Source: Nectonema munidae (lineage: Eukaryota; Nematomorpha; Nectonematoida; Nectonematidae). From it: a stretch of DNA of 64,000 nt. The position numbers and the translations under genes were made by a program. Below, in pieces: positions 1 to 17,400 of the stretch; within the stretch, counting starts at the first letter, position 1; each line of letters begins with the position of its first letter. The notes under the pieces are model-generated. The model had not been told where the DNA came from and made no database searches. It saw nothing but the letters and a program-made list of their open reading frames with translations. The stretch lies in NCBI GenBank assembly GCA_030549495.1, contig JAUIRK010000511.1, forward strand, positions 75,001 to 139,000, in the 5' to 3' direction.

Positions 1-5339
<5,339 letters not shown>

Positions 5340-5465
5340 TTTTTAGCTTCCTGGCCTTATGAACTATTCTTTCTGCAAAGTAAACCTCGCCCGCCACCTT
5401 GGGTTCAATGAAAGCGCGGACTGATCGATTTAAAGTTGCTGCTAAAGTGTGAGCCAGATTGCCCA
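5340..5465 (-). pseudogene. Possible orphan exon resembling the start of a chromodomain
   Basis: The minus strand reads ...AFIEPKVAGEVYFAERIVHK followed by ARKLK. This resembles the first half of Polycomb/CBX-type chromodomains, which start like VFAAE-x-I-x-KRIRKG and are often split by an intron just after that basic run. A possible donor (GTAAAA) follows the basic residues, and several AG dinucleotides upstream could be acceptors. No exon with the second half (the VKWKGW region) was found at lower coordinates, and an in-frame stop lies upstream with no ATG between. It may be a real exon, a retained fragment or chance similarity. Confidence 0.25.
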
Positions 5466-5499
5466 AACAAACTAATCAGTGAGTGATAAAACTTTTAAT

Positions 5500-8400
5500 C
5501 AAAGTAGATTCAGTTTTATCTTTCTGGATTTCTGATACAAGAAGGAAACTGCTGTCTCTTTCGATATCCTCTATGTCCAGCTTTCCGAAACACTTTCAGA
5601 AGCGGAATCCTTTTTGGTTCAGAAATGTTTTGAAGAATTCCATGTTCTGATACTTTTATATGTTGATGATTTAATTAATTTTATTTACTTTTTATACACT
5701 TATTTTAAGTTAGAAAAATCTAGACAAACAGAAATCTCAAAACTTTTGCAAATCTCAATTCTTTCAAACAAATTGCGATGTAATTCATAAAAAAAATTTT
5801 TTTTATTTTTTTTAAAATTATTTTTACTTTAATTTGAAGAAATAACATTTCAGAAAATTTTGCCTTTGAGAATATTTTGATTTTTTAAATATTTAAAAAC
5901 GTAGAAATAATTAGCATCTTTTTCAATTTGTTTCAAAAACTTAAATAATAATATTTGGCAATGTTTTGAGAAGATTTCGCTTAATTTCCTTTTACAAGTA
6001 GTTTGATTTTTGATAAAGTTAGGTTTTTTGCCATTAGCCTAAATATGGATTGAATACTAATAGAAAAACCCACTGCAGGGCCCGCGCACCCTATATATTT
6101 TTGGGGCTTGAGCTTCCCCCCCCCCCCCCCCCCCTCCATTTTTGACCTGAGCCCCCCCCCCCCCTCCACTCCTCACCCCCACTCAATTTTTCAAGCTTAA
6201 ATAAGTTTTAAATGAATCACATCCGATAAAGTGCGCTTGTGGAAAAGCCTTTTCTTTGTACATTGGTAGATTCAATAAATATATTATAAAATTGTCTACG
6301 GTATTTTTTGAGTATCACGCTGCTCTAACCAATAGGAATCAGCACTGCTCTGGACCCCTGAGTTAGTAAAAAAATTTAAAAGCGTCCACTATGAAGTAAA
6401 AAAGACACAAGATCTTTAATGTTTTTTTTTAATTCTAATTTAACATTTTCATTGCATTTAAGTTGAATAAAAATGGTCTTGTAAAGATTCCATATTGCAA
6501 GAAAATGGATTCCCACATTCTTCTTGTTTGAATTTAAAACAAATCCTTAATTACAATTAATTAATAAGTAAAATATATAATCAGCTGAAATTTATGATTC
6601 AAAAGTTTTTATTTTGATTGAAACTTTGACAACATTAAATTCTTATGTAAAAAGTAAATTTTTAAAATGAATATTTTTGTTTATACAATATCGAACTATT
6701 TCCATAAAAAATGCCCATCTGAATTCCATTTTTGCCCAAAAGTCGGGTAATTCAACCATGAATGAGAAATACTCGATGAGCACATGATATTTCATTTCCG
6801 TATCATTTGTATGTGTGCAGCAGATTCTGCTTTCAAATGATTAGAATATCATTTTTGAATTAAAATTTAATATATCTCCAGAGGGTGAAATTTTTTATTT
6901 TTATTTGCCTCCATTCATTTGGGTCATTGAGGACATAACTGTCAAGATTAGTACATGAGAGATGTACATTTCAGGACATATACCTGTCAAGAAATAATAA
7001 AAATTTATTCGAGGTTAAATTTATTCCAGACAATTTGTTATCTACGGTTTTTGAGTTGCCAGGGTGAACAAAATGAAAAGGTTTAATTTTGTGGAAATAT
7101 CTTACTATTGCTCACTTTTTTTTAAAACTAACCAATAAAACTTTAAATATTATCTGATGCTGTCTTCCAATCCTAAAGGTAGAAAAGTGTTATATAGGCA
7201 CTAGTGCTTATGTATTTATATAGGTTAACGTGCTTATATCCAAAATTGAAAACACATTTGTATTTTCTCAATTCTTATATATATATATTAAAATTGGCAA
7301 ATGGTTTTCAGGCTAAATTTGCTTAATGCCGAATTTTCTTAAGACTATATTGACCTGATGACTTGCAAATTAATCTCTTTATTCATTTCAATTAAAAAAA
7401 TTGGATGGAATCAAATGTTTTGGGTCTTTCTTCAAATATTTCTAGGACGTAAATTCCAAGCCTTTTTCACTCTCAAATTTTTCTTCTTCCAAATCCATAT
7501 AAACTCCTTTTTCAATTTAAATTAATAAAAAATTGATAATTGGAAAATTGAGAAAAGGTGTGGAATTATCATTTTGATTCATAATCCCTCCTACTTTTTG
7601 GAAAACTGCATGCACTCAATTAAACTAAAAACTGTGCTTTAAATAAAAAAAAAAGTCAGAAGTGAAGAAAAAATTCCATTCCATTTAAAATTTATCAAAT
7701 ACTCCTTGACGTTATTTATCAAGAAGAGTTTATTGATTTTCGCAGCAAAGAAAGGCAAAAGCAAATTGTTGAAGGATTCATGTTTATGCGTCTTAAAAAA
7801 GTTGACAGCTTGAATAAAATTCAGACTCAACTACGATGAGAGATGGAATGAAAGACAAATCTCAAACATTGCTTCACTTTTAAATCTGGCATATTCGATG
7901 TTCACACGCCAAGGTGAAAGATAAATGTTATCATCATTATCGTCAAGAAACTAAGATTTCGTGTCAAAATCATTACCCATCTGAACACCACAGCTATAAC
8001 GTTACCAGAATAAACGCTCCTGCCTCAACTGGCCGTCGGAATATAGCCCATTGGGCAAGTATCCAATAAGCAAATGCCCGTAGCGTACAATTTTCCTGGT
8101 GAACAATTGGTAGAGAATTATAATCATCAAAAAACTTTCCTATATAATCTTTACAAGAGTGTGAGAAAGTATAATTTATTTATAGCATTATACTTAATTA
8201 TATTTTTAGGTATACTCTATTGATATTTAAATCATCATTACACTACCAATCGTGTCAATTGAGCCTTTTTCATATGTGAAAATGTTATTCCAAAATCCTT
8301 GACTTTTATTTTCTTCTTAATAAGAACAAATATTTTGAGAATTAATTCAACTACAATAATGCTAATTTATGTACACTAATGAGCTTATAAACATATTTTC

Positions 8401-11400
8401 ACCAGGTAAAGTCATTTGACGCGTAATTATTTGCAATTAATTAAATCATAAAATATATTTATTTATGAAAGTAAAACTATGAACAATGTTTACATAGAGT
8501 AATGTACTTTAATTGCGCGAGAATAAAATTCCACGCATCAAAAACAAATTCCAGAGAATTTAAATTCATGAAATAAACTTTTTTTAAATCCAAAAAAAAA
8601 AAAATTTGCCAAAAAAAAATTTTTTTTTACTCGTTGATCAGATGATATCGAAAGTGCAGTGATTTTTAATTTTATATATGAAAGAGTTTAAATGTTATAA
8701 AAAATTTCATGTAAAAAACTTGCTTTGAACAGCTTTTGCATATTATTCCATTTTTATTACTTTTGTCAAAATGCTTTATAAAACAAATCAAAATATAAAC
8801 GGAAAAATCTTCCTTTAAATTCCGTAAACCCATTAGGTCACGAGAATACAAACCAAAAGAACGTAAATACCAGATTTTTGGGCGTTGTGAATTACAATTT
8901 TCCTATATTTTGCAGTGTTATAAAATTCATTATAACTGAATTCAAATATTTTTGTAAAGAAGTTATAGATTTGAGTCTCATAGCGATGGCTATTTTCCAC
9001 TTTTTTCGCACAAACTTAATTATTTTACTATTACTTTGTATAATTTTTTTAACTTTTTTTGCAATGAAATGTTTTATGATTTTTTTCAGTTGAAAAAATT
9101 TAAATACTTTTTCAACTTGTTACTTTCCATAAATGAAGTATTGAGTTTACGTTTGAGGGAGCAGAATAAATAATGATTTATATTTTACACATACAAACCT
9201 CAACCAAAATGATATGAAAATGAATATTGTGGAAAAGTAGTTTAAATGGGATCTTAGTATGCGAGATTTGACAGAAAAAGTTAGTTTAAACGCGTTTGAT
9301 CTATAATAGCCAATCAGAATTTAATATTGCAGAACCTTTGAAGGTTAATTACTCAGAACAAGTAAAATGTTAAATGGAATAATCTGTTTAAAGATTATTA
9401 TTATTAATGTTAAATAATTATTAATCATTGATTGATTTTCTTCCCTTTGAATTTAACATATTGTTTTAGGCATACTTATATATATACATACACATCTCCT
9501 TACCTTTTTTCCTTTTTTCTTGCAACAAAGCATTGCTGATATTTGGGAAGTCAGAATTTATAAAAATCCGTTCTCCAACACGCCGAAAGTAATCGAAGTA
9601 TTGATTTAAAAGTGTAACTTTGGCGAAAAAGTAAAAACATTGAAGGGAAAAAGGGCTCTTATGCGTAAAAGAGGTAGATGAGAAGCCACTGCAAATCTGT
9701 ATTTTCCAATCTCTTTTGCAAACAAAACTATCAATGATGATGAAGTTGATGGCAAAGATGATTATGAGCAGAATCGTCAATTACACGTATTTTTTTAATT
9801 TCAGTTTAACTTTTCAAACTTCATACAGACAGACAAACGTATAGCAGCCAAGTTGTGACTAGAAACCAAAGATGCATTTGAGCATGTGTATGCGCTATGG
9901 TATCGAGCACACAACAAGTCATGTTGTGTATGTATTTTGCTTGGAAGAAATCATATTGATTTAAATTTTTAAATTAATGCCATTCACTCTCAAAAGACAC
10001 ACACATATATATATATAACATTAATGTTTTCCATATCACCAACTATGCTAACCACACACACACACACATACCAGAGGTCTGGCAAAACCCCCAGGGAGAC
10101 TACTTGCCTCACCTCATTTAAATATAAAACTCGTAAAAATAAAAAATATTTTACATACATATTGAAAGCACCATTTCAAAAATTCTACCCAAAAGTTCAA
10201 ATATATATACATATATATTAGTGTGTGTCTCAAATATAGGAATAAAAATTAAAATCATAAAAATATTTTTCTCATGCTCCAAAATTTAAAGAAATAAACA
10301 TCCACACAATAAATTCTATTTTCTCTGAATTCTATTTTACATACTTTCATTCCTAGACCTATAAATAATACATATTTATATTTGTAGAAGATTCTTGAGG
10401 CGATGCGGAAATTCGTGCTTTTGCTATGAGAGGCTTTATTTTGCCAAAAACGGTAAACTCAAGAAATTTGTTTTTAAGGCTTATCGTGTATTTTTGAGTC
10501 CGAATTTTTACTGGCAAGCATATGAAAGTTGCGGGGTGATCATTATCATTGTGCTATTTTTTGATGTACCAAATCCTTAAATACGAAACTTCATGATTTC
10601 AAGCTTTAAAGTTTATTTGTAAGAAGGAGAAGTTTATTTGCAATGGCCGAACGAATACACAAAAGAGGAACAAGTATAATACATCCTTTCTGTGCGGTGT
10701 TAAAGAATAAATAATGCGCTTTGTAGGCCTTAAGGACCACTTTTGGTATTACCCAATAAGAGAGAAAACTAAGAAAGAGCCATAAATTATGCTGTTCAAA
10801 ATTACTTCACTAAATTTACTAACAACTTTAAATTTAATAAAAGCATGGATCTTGGATACTTTATCGAAAAAAATCTTAGAGTCTGAGAAATTTTGAAAAA
10901 ATCATAGGCTGAAATGAATGTAACTTTAAATATATTTTCATTTATAATATCTATGACTAAAAACAAGCGTATATAGCTAAAATATTTATATAGCTTATAT
11001 TCATCACTATATCTCCCAGTATAATACCATATGAATCAAGAAAATTTCACGAAAATATAACTCCCAAATATATTAATCTCAAATTTTTTTTCATATAATC
11101 AAATAGAAAATATTTGATTGACCGAAGAAAAACAATGCACGAACATGCAAATCGCGATAATTTTACTTTCGTGAAAATTTCTTGATTTACACTTAATATT
11201 GAAGAAGCGCAAGAAGGAAAAGGATTTTCGAAAGGTGGAACTCACAATTTTGACATTTTATTGCAAAGCTTAAATTATTTAGTTTGGTAGATGCGTATTT
11301 GGCTAGATAATAAAATCGTAAAAAGAAAATTTTTTTTATTTCTAAAAATGTCTGTACCCATATGTGACAGTCCCTTATCCGTTATTTTTTTCTAGTCCTC

Positions 11401-12070
11401 CTATTTGGTTATGTTCTTTAATTCGTGTAGAGAGTCGTTGACCCTGGCCTTAAAATCACTAGCCTTAACATAGCATTCATCATCTACTATAAGATAGATA
11501 AGATGTTTTTATAATGCAAAATCTAATATCAAGGAAAAGGTTGGTGAAAGAATACAACCTATTGTGAATACTAATTAAGCAATAAAAATAGCTAAAAAGA
11601 AAACTTCAAATAGAATATTATCACCAAAATACATAAAAATCACTCAGGCTGATTAGTTCGATTGATTTAAAGCGAATAATACTAATTGCTGATAAATTGA
11701 AATTATATTATTATCAAATTGTTAATGTAAATGAAGAAATAAGTAGTAATATTATTATATAAAAACAAAATTAGATGGTAAAATAATCATATACTAGTTA
11801 TATAACTACCTAAATGGGAAATAAATATTAAGTAGTTTTACTTTTGCTATCCTTTGATAATAATTTTACCCACACTGATTGCTTAAATTATCATGAATTT
11901 ATTTTTACTTGTATTTAGATGGCGTTAATATGCACATTTTCTTTTTTGATAATTTCATAAAAAAATTATATATAAAATCTTTTATTCAATAAAAATTAAA
12001 AAAAAATGAACTTTTTTAGACATTTAAAAAAAATTGGTTTTATTAAAATATTTATATCCCAAAATTTCTT
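5500..12070. other. Gene-free stretch with C-runs and short microsatellites
   Basis: No gene is supported. Two C homopolymers (6116-6134 and 6152-6164) sit in a G/C-rich island starting CAGGGCCCGCGCACCC at about 6077, which looks like the end of a hAT-type MITE without a clear partner. Short (TA)n and (CA)n tracts occur near 9480 and 10005-10070. An open minus-strand frame at 9466-9780 has a hydrophobic start but no ATG and is not called. Confidence 0.5.
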
Positions 12071-12185
12071 TCCCTTTAGTGACCAGTAACAATTTTACCT
12101 TCGTCTGCTTTTTCAAATAGTTTTGTATATGAATCTTCTGCTTTTTAATAAATATCGTCTGATTTTTCTGATCACGAAAGGGTTA
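12071..12185. mobile_element. piggyBac-like MITE with CGTCTG ladder, copy A (diverged)
   Basis: The ends form an imperfect inverted repeat: CCCTTTAGTGACCAG at the left, and the complement of CCCTTTCGTGATCAG at the right, followed by TTAA. The interior carries the family's motif ladder: TTCGTCTGC, a decayed TTCTGC and ATCGTCTGA. The left TTAA has been lost. A SINE on the minus strand abuts its right side. Confidence 0.6.
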
Positions 12186-12325
12186 AAGGTAAAGGTACCG
12201 TCTGGTTTTTTAATCGAGAAGGCACCATTGCGCCGCTAGTATCGAACTATAAGAAAAGTAGGCTTGATGCGGGATCGAATCCAAGACCTTCAGTATCCAA
12301 CTAAACTTACTCCCGCCCTCAGAGC
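12186..12325 (-). mobile_element. tRNA-derived SINE, copy 1
   Basis: Read on the minus strand there is a Pol III B-box-like GGATTCGATCC (near 12265-12275), with a weak A-box-like segment AGTTTAGTTGG upstream. The body contains GCATCAAGCC, which is shared with the element at 52728-52840 in the same orientation. No open frame is present. Its tail abuts MITE copy A. Confidence 0.65.
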
Positions 12326-12648
12326 CAAAGATTCCATCATAAGTGTCTTTACCTTGTACTTATTAATTCTTCATTTGAAATTGACAAAATAAAAATCTTT
12401 TTCTTTTTATGGTCAATACGACATAAAGAAGCTTTGAAAGTAGCAACAATTAATATTTGTTTGTCCAAAGAAATTACCTAAAACATTTTAAAATTTAACT
12501 ATTAAAAGCTTTGTAAGACTTTATGTAGTAAAAGCTACTACACATTTTTCAGTGCCCAAATTAATAAATCATTTTAAGTTTCTTTTTGAAAATAATTTCA
12601 CTTACATTTTGACTCTATTCCAATGATGGACAAAATAGATTCAATTCA

Positions 12649-12794
12649 TTAACCCATTTACGGCCAATGTTCCAATTTTGGAACATAAGTAATTTCATCT
12701 TCGTCTGCTTTTTTTAATGACTTTGAATATAAATCGTCTGCGTTTTTTTAGATATCGTCTGCTAACAAGTTAAGTATATTAACAAATGGGTTAA
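12649..12794. mobile_element. piggyBac-like MITE with CGTCTG ladder, copy B
   Basis: TTAA at 12649-12652 is followed by CCCATTTACGG; the other end is AAATGGG followed by TTAA at 12791-12794. TTAA target duplication with CCC...GGG termini is the signature of piggyBac-type elements. The 138-base interior has no coding capacity and carries three spaced motifs (TTCGTCTGC, ATCGTCTGC, ATCGTCTGC). Confidence 0.8.
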
Positions 12795-14125
12795 TATTTT
12801 TCCTGGATATGATAATAAAGTTGAAGTGAAAGTTATTAAGACTAAAGATTTAAATATACTATTAAAAGAAAGAAAAAAATGAGGATTCATCAAGCGTAGT
12901 CCAAGAATTCAGGGACGCTTCCATTGGGTAGGCCAAAAAAGCTAAAGTAAATAAAATTTTTGAAGGATCGCATTAGTATATAAACAAGTTCTAAAAACAA
13001 ATCGAACACAAAAACTTCGCTAAGCTTTTAAATTAAAATCAAAGATCTCTTTTTATTAAAATGAAAAATTTAAGCACACATAGCATAAACAATTTGTAGT
13101 CAATTCATTTAAAATAAGGATATAGTAGTGATTCCAAAAATTTGGGCAATTTAGATTCTTGTTTTTTTACAATTTACTGAAATCAATTCTAACTTTTTAT
13201 CAGACTCACTTCAAAATAAACTTTAAAAATGCGAAACAGCGTATAAATTGAAAAAAGTTTTAAAAAAATAGTTAAAATTTAACTTTTCTTCGTCTTTTGG
13301 GGTAAGACCATTTCTTTGGGGAGAAAATAAGTTACTTCCAACTTAGGTAAAACAGAATATACTTTTTCAATGGCAAAATACATATATTTACTCTAAAGTT
13401 TACTTAAGAAAATTGTTAAATTGTATATATAATATATAAACTAGAAACTGAAAACTACGGTTTGAAAAAAACTTAACCTTAATCGCGAAAAATTAAATTT
13501 AAATGAAGAAATACAAAAATATTTTAATTTTTTCAAAAACCAAAATAAATATTACAAGAGAGGGAGGTGTGGTCCATCATTACAATGCGCATAAATCTAA
13601 TAATGATGAAGAATGAACTGACAAATAAAATGACAGAATACCTCAATAAATACAGCACTCCCTATTTGCCTATATACACAAACAAATATACACATACGAA
13701 AAATTTCAAAAGAATAGAAAGAGAAATATGATTTGAAATTCTTATTTCAATCCTACATTTTTGTATCAATAAATATATATATTATATAATCTATCCACTA
13801 TTTTCTAGGAAAAACTTAAAAAAAAATACATGAAAATGACATGCAAACACAATATAAAGACGTTGGATTAACAACAAAAAATGTTCTTGCGCGAAGGCAA
13901 TAAAAAGAATAACAGAGGAGAAACATAAACAAACATGTGGGTATATTATATATATATAGAACAGAAAAATAAAACATCAGAATGCAGGTTTCTTCTGAAA
14001 AATCAAAAGTGAAAGATATAGTGCGTTTGTAAATGGGAAAATGTTTACGATGCAGCCAACAATGGGTGTGAAACGAAGAAGCATTAAAAGAAAAACTGTT
14101 GGAGGAAAGGGGGTGCAAAAGAACA
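12795..14125. other. 3' flank / 3' UTR side of the ACSBG gene
   Basis: No separate gene is supported. The part just below 14126 is the likely 3' untranslated region of the minus-strand ACSBG gene. The minus-strand open frame at 13816-14118 lies in it and shows no domain. Confidence 0.5.
13523..13528 (-). terminator. Candidate poly(A) signal of ACSBG (ATTAAA)
   Basis: ATTAAA on the minus strand about 600 bases after the stop codon at 14126. It is the first canonical or common-variant hexamer seen downstream; the assignment is tentative. Confidence 0.25.
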
Positions 14126-14442
14126 TCAGAAAGAAGGTGGATGTGTTTCGTGTATAATGTTAACGTGCTCTGATGTTGTCATAGCTTTGATATTTTCACC
14201 ATCTTTTTCGGGTAAAGGATTAGAAATGTTGTTGGAGTCGTGAATCTCGCCATTGAGATAGGATTGAGCTGGAAGATGTTTTGGAGAAGTGAAATCCTTA
14301 ATATTATCTCCTATGCAGTGAGAGTCTTTTTGGGGGCGAAGCAAGGAAGGGTGATTATGATCCGGTGCTTCAGAGTAAATCTCATCAATCAGATGTGTAT
14401 ACTTTTCAAGGATGACGTATCTCTTCATCTTAAGAGTTGGAG
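14126..14442 (-). CDS. acsbg: ACSBG coding exon 13 (catalytic-lysine region, long tail, stop)
   Basis: Begins with the split Thr codon then [20 protein letters not shown], the C-terminal PTxKxKR region of the family. Relatives end about 20 residues later; here a further 80 or so polar residues (rich in Asn, His, Ser, Pro) follow, ending HETHPPSF and stop. Acceptor TTTTTTTTCACAG. Confidence 0.95.
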
Positions 14443-17400
14443 CTGTGAAAAAAAAATAAAAAAAATAGTGATAGGTAGAGGAGATAATTAAAATTTTAGT
14501 GGTCCTAAAACTCGGTTTCTAAAAACGTGGTCTCTGGTTTCCCCGCTCAGAGACGCGTTTCTATTTTTCCTACCGAAATGCGTTAATCATTTTGTATACC
14601 TGATCTAAATATTATGTCTCAATTAAACTCAAGAAAGGAAGTATACATTTTATTAGCCTTTCTGAAACTCTTTGAAAGGACATGATCATTTTTCTATACT
14701 TTCGGTCTCTAGTATTTGAATCCAAGTTTTCCTAGCGCCCTTAAAATATATTGACGAGATGGACATATGAGGATTCAGAAAGATTTAAGCCAAAAAGCAG
14801 ATCTTGTCATAATTTTGTTTATCACGTTGTATACACCCTTTTACAGACACTGACTGATCAGGGCCCTTTGGAATCTTCTGATTTATGCCATATCAAAATT
14901 ATTTCAAAAAAAGACAGACAACTAATTTTAGAAAACCAATCTCTGAAAAGGTTAAAAGGGTGTGTATAAATCATTAAACTACTGATTCTCATCTTGAATT
15001 TTGGAAACTGGTGTGAAAATCAAAATATCCAAAATCAAATAGTAGCAGATCTATGTTTCATTCCAATTGTACACTGCTGTGAATTGTCTATGAAGATATT
15101 ATGGGTTTTCAGTAGAAGAATGAGCATCTCAGAGAATTCAAAAGAACTGCTTTAACAAAATAAACCATAGCATAATGCATTTGTCAAAAATCTCATTTTC
15201 TTTATTTTGTTTTTAAAAAAACGTGCGAACAAGTTTGAAGACAAGCTATCTTTTCACATATGAAAAAACGGAATGTGAATGTACGAAGGGATCAAGGATG
15301 AATTCAAGGATCGAATTCACACCATATGCAAACAATCAAATTTGCTTTCCAAGCTATCCCAAGGCTTTATAACGTATGTATTTTGTTTATTTGGACAAAA
15401 AAGCGATAAAACATTTACACATCTGCATGAAAGGAGACGAAAAGCTCTCGTAACATCCGATTTGCGCACCCTTTCTAAACCCATTTCTAATGCGACAAAT
15501 GTTTATCTAGCTTTAACAACTTTCTTTCACTCTTCTCTCTTCCTTTCTTAAGCTTCATGGTAAAAAAACAGTTCTTTGATTGAGACGCCCTGGTCGCAGT
15601 ATGCTGAAAAATAAGTATTAAATAAAGCTTACAAACAAAAAATTTGTTTGCTGTTTGACTCAGGGGCGCACATCCTCAAAATTATTGGGGCGATTTTTTT
15701 TTGTTGCAATTTTCAAAATTACTGGTCTGGAAATACCACGGGAGACGAAATATTCAAGCAATCCTTTAAAATAGAGTGTATTCAGCGCATACCTAAATTT
15801 TAATACTACTTTATATTTTTTTTTACAAAAAGGGGGAATTTAAATACTATACTTCCAGCGAAAATATTTTAATTAAATTTGCATATCGCATATACACTAG
15901 TTTAAAAAATCCAAAATTGTTGGGGGTAATAGGCTTTTCATTTGAAAATGAAGTAGTCTACCAGGCACACTACAGGAATTGGTGAAAGGATATTTGATTG
16001 ATAGAGAAAACAAATAACTGAATGTTGGAGAGTTTTATATGAGTGAATGTAGTCTGAAGGAAAAGAGTCTACTAGACACCCTACGATGTTTATACGGAGA
16101 AAATGTGATTGATTCAGGGGCGCACATCCTTGAAATTATTGGAGGGGCGGACTTTCAAGCGTCTTCCAAAAAAGACAACAAATTTTTCTGAATTCCTACT
16201 CCTCTCTTGTCTATTCTATTTCATTCTTAATTAAGCTTAATGTAAACTTTAACCCCCGCCCTATTAAGCTTAACGTCAACAATGAACAAGGACTTATATA
16301 TAGCTCTTTCTTTTTAACTTCAAATAGATGCGCACCATCTCCAAATTATGTAAAGGGGTAAAGATATCAATTAACAATAAAAAAATTGGAAATTTTATTA
16401 AATGAAAAAAATCATTCATTAATTTTCAGTTTTTCCTAAAAAAAAATGAAAAAATATTTTATTGAGAAAAATAAATTAAAAAAACACATCCAAATTACAT
16501 AACTTTTCTGAGGTAATTTCTATCAAAAATGTAAAACAGAACTAAAGTTAGAAAACTTGGTATTCGAATTTTTTCATTCTTTTTAGTGTATAAGAATAAG
16601 TGTAAGTTAGTTAGACTCTCAAAAAAGGGTATAAAATAAAGATAAAATTGTGCAAGCAAAAATCAAACAATAAATTAAGATTACATTACTTCATTTTTAT
16701 CAGCATCGTTCAAAAATAGTTTAAAAGCTATTTTTATAGTAGATTTTTAACATAAATTGGTGCAAGCTACAAAAAATAAAATAACTTTTAACATTTTGCA
16801 ATGATTTGCTAAATCTCTGTGATTAATTTGAATAGCTGAACTTTGGTACCATGAAAAAAGGTTTTGAAAATATTGAATTAATATTCCGCTAAAAACTAGT
16901 TTCTAATGAGATAAAATAGAATTATTTTTAATTTAACTCTAAATACAAATTAGAGAGATGCAGTGGCGTAGCCAGAAAAAAGTTGTTAGGGGGCGCAATT
17001 TAAAAACTCAAAAAACTTGAGCAACATTATACTTTCTTGATCCTTTCATTGGAGAAATTTTCGAAAACTGATACCGCATAAGGTGCATGGGGGCACCATG
17101 AGGACCTTTCCCCCCCCCCTCCGGATGTGCGCCCCTGGTTTAACTGTATATGTGTACAAGGGTTGTTCAGGATCTATCTATCAACAGGAAAACACACATA
17201 AAAACTCGATCCATGAAATTCTGGTTTTGACCATTTTCAATAGCTTCTAACATATTTACAAAAGCAGGAATAAAATTTTCTTATGATACTTTGAATAGTG
17301 AAGTCTTTTTAAATGTTTTGGATTGCAGTTCTGGCTCTTAAAAGTAGGTACGCTTTTCAAGCTAAGTTTATCCATTCTCATTACTCCTCTCTTCTTTTTT

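Noticed and set aside
9466-9780. Minus-strand open frame of 104 codons with hydrophobic start and three cysteines, followed by a donor-like GTAAGG
   Set aside because: No ATG, no recognised family, and no partner exon; could be chance in AT-rich DNA.
13816-14118. Minus-strand open frame directly after the ACSBG stop
   Set aside because: Lies in the probable 3' untranslated region and has no recognisable domain.
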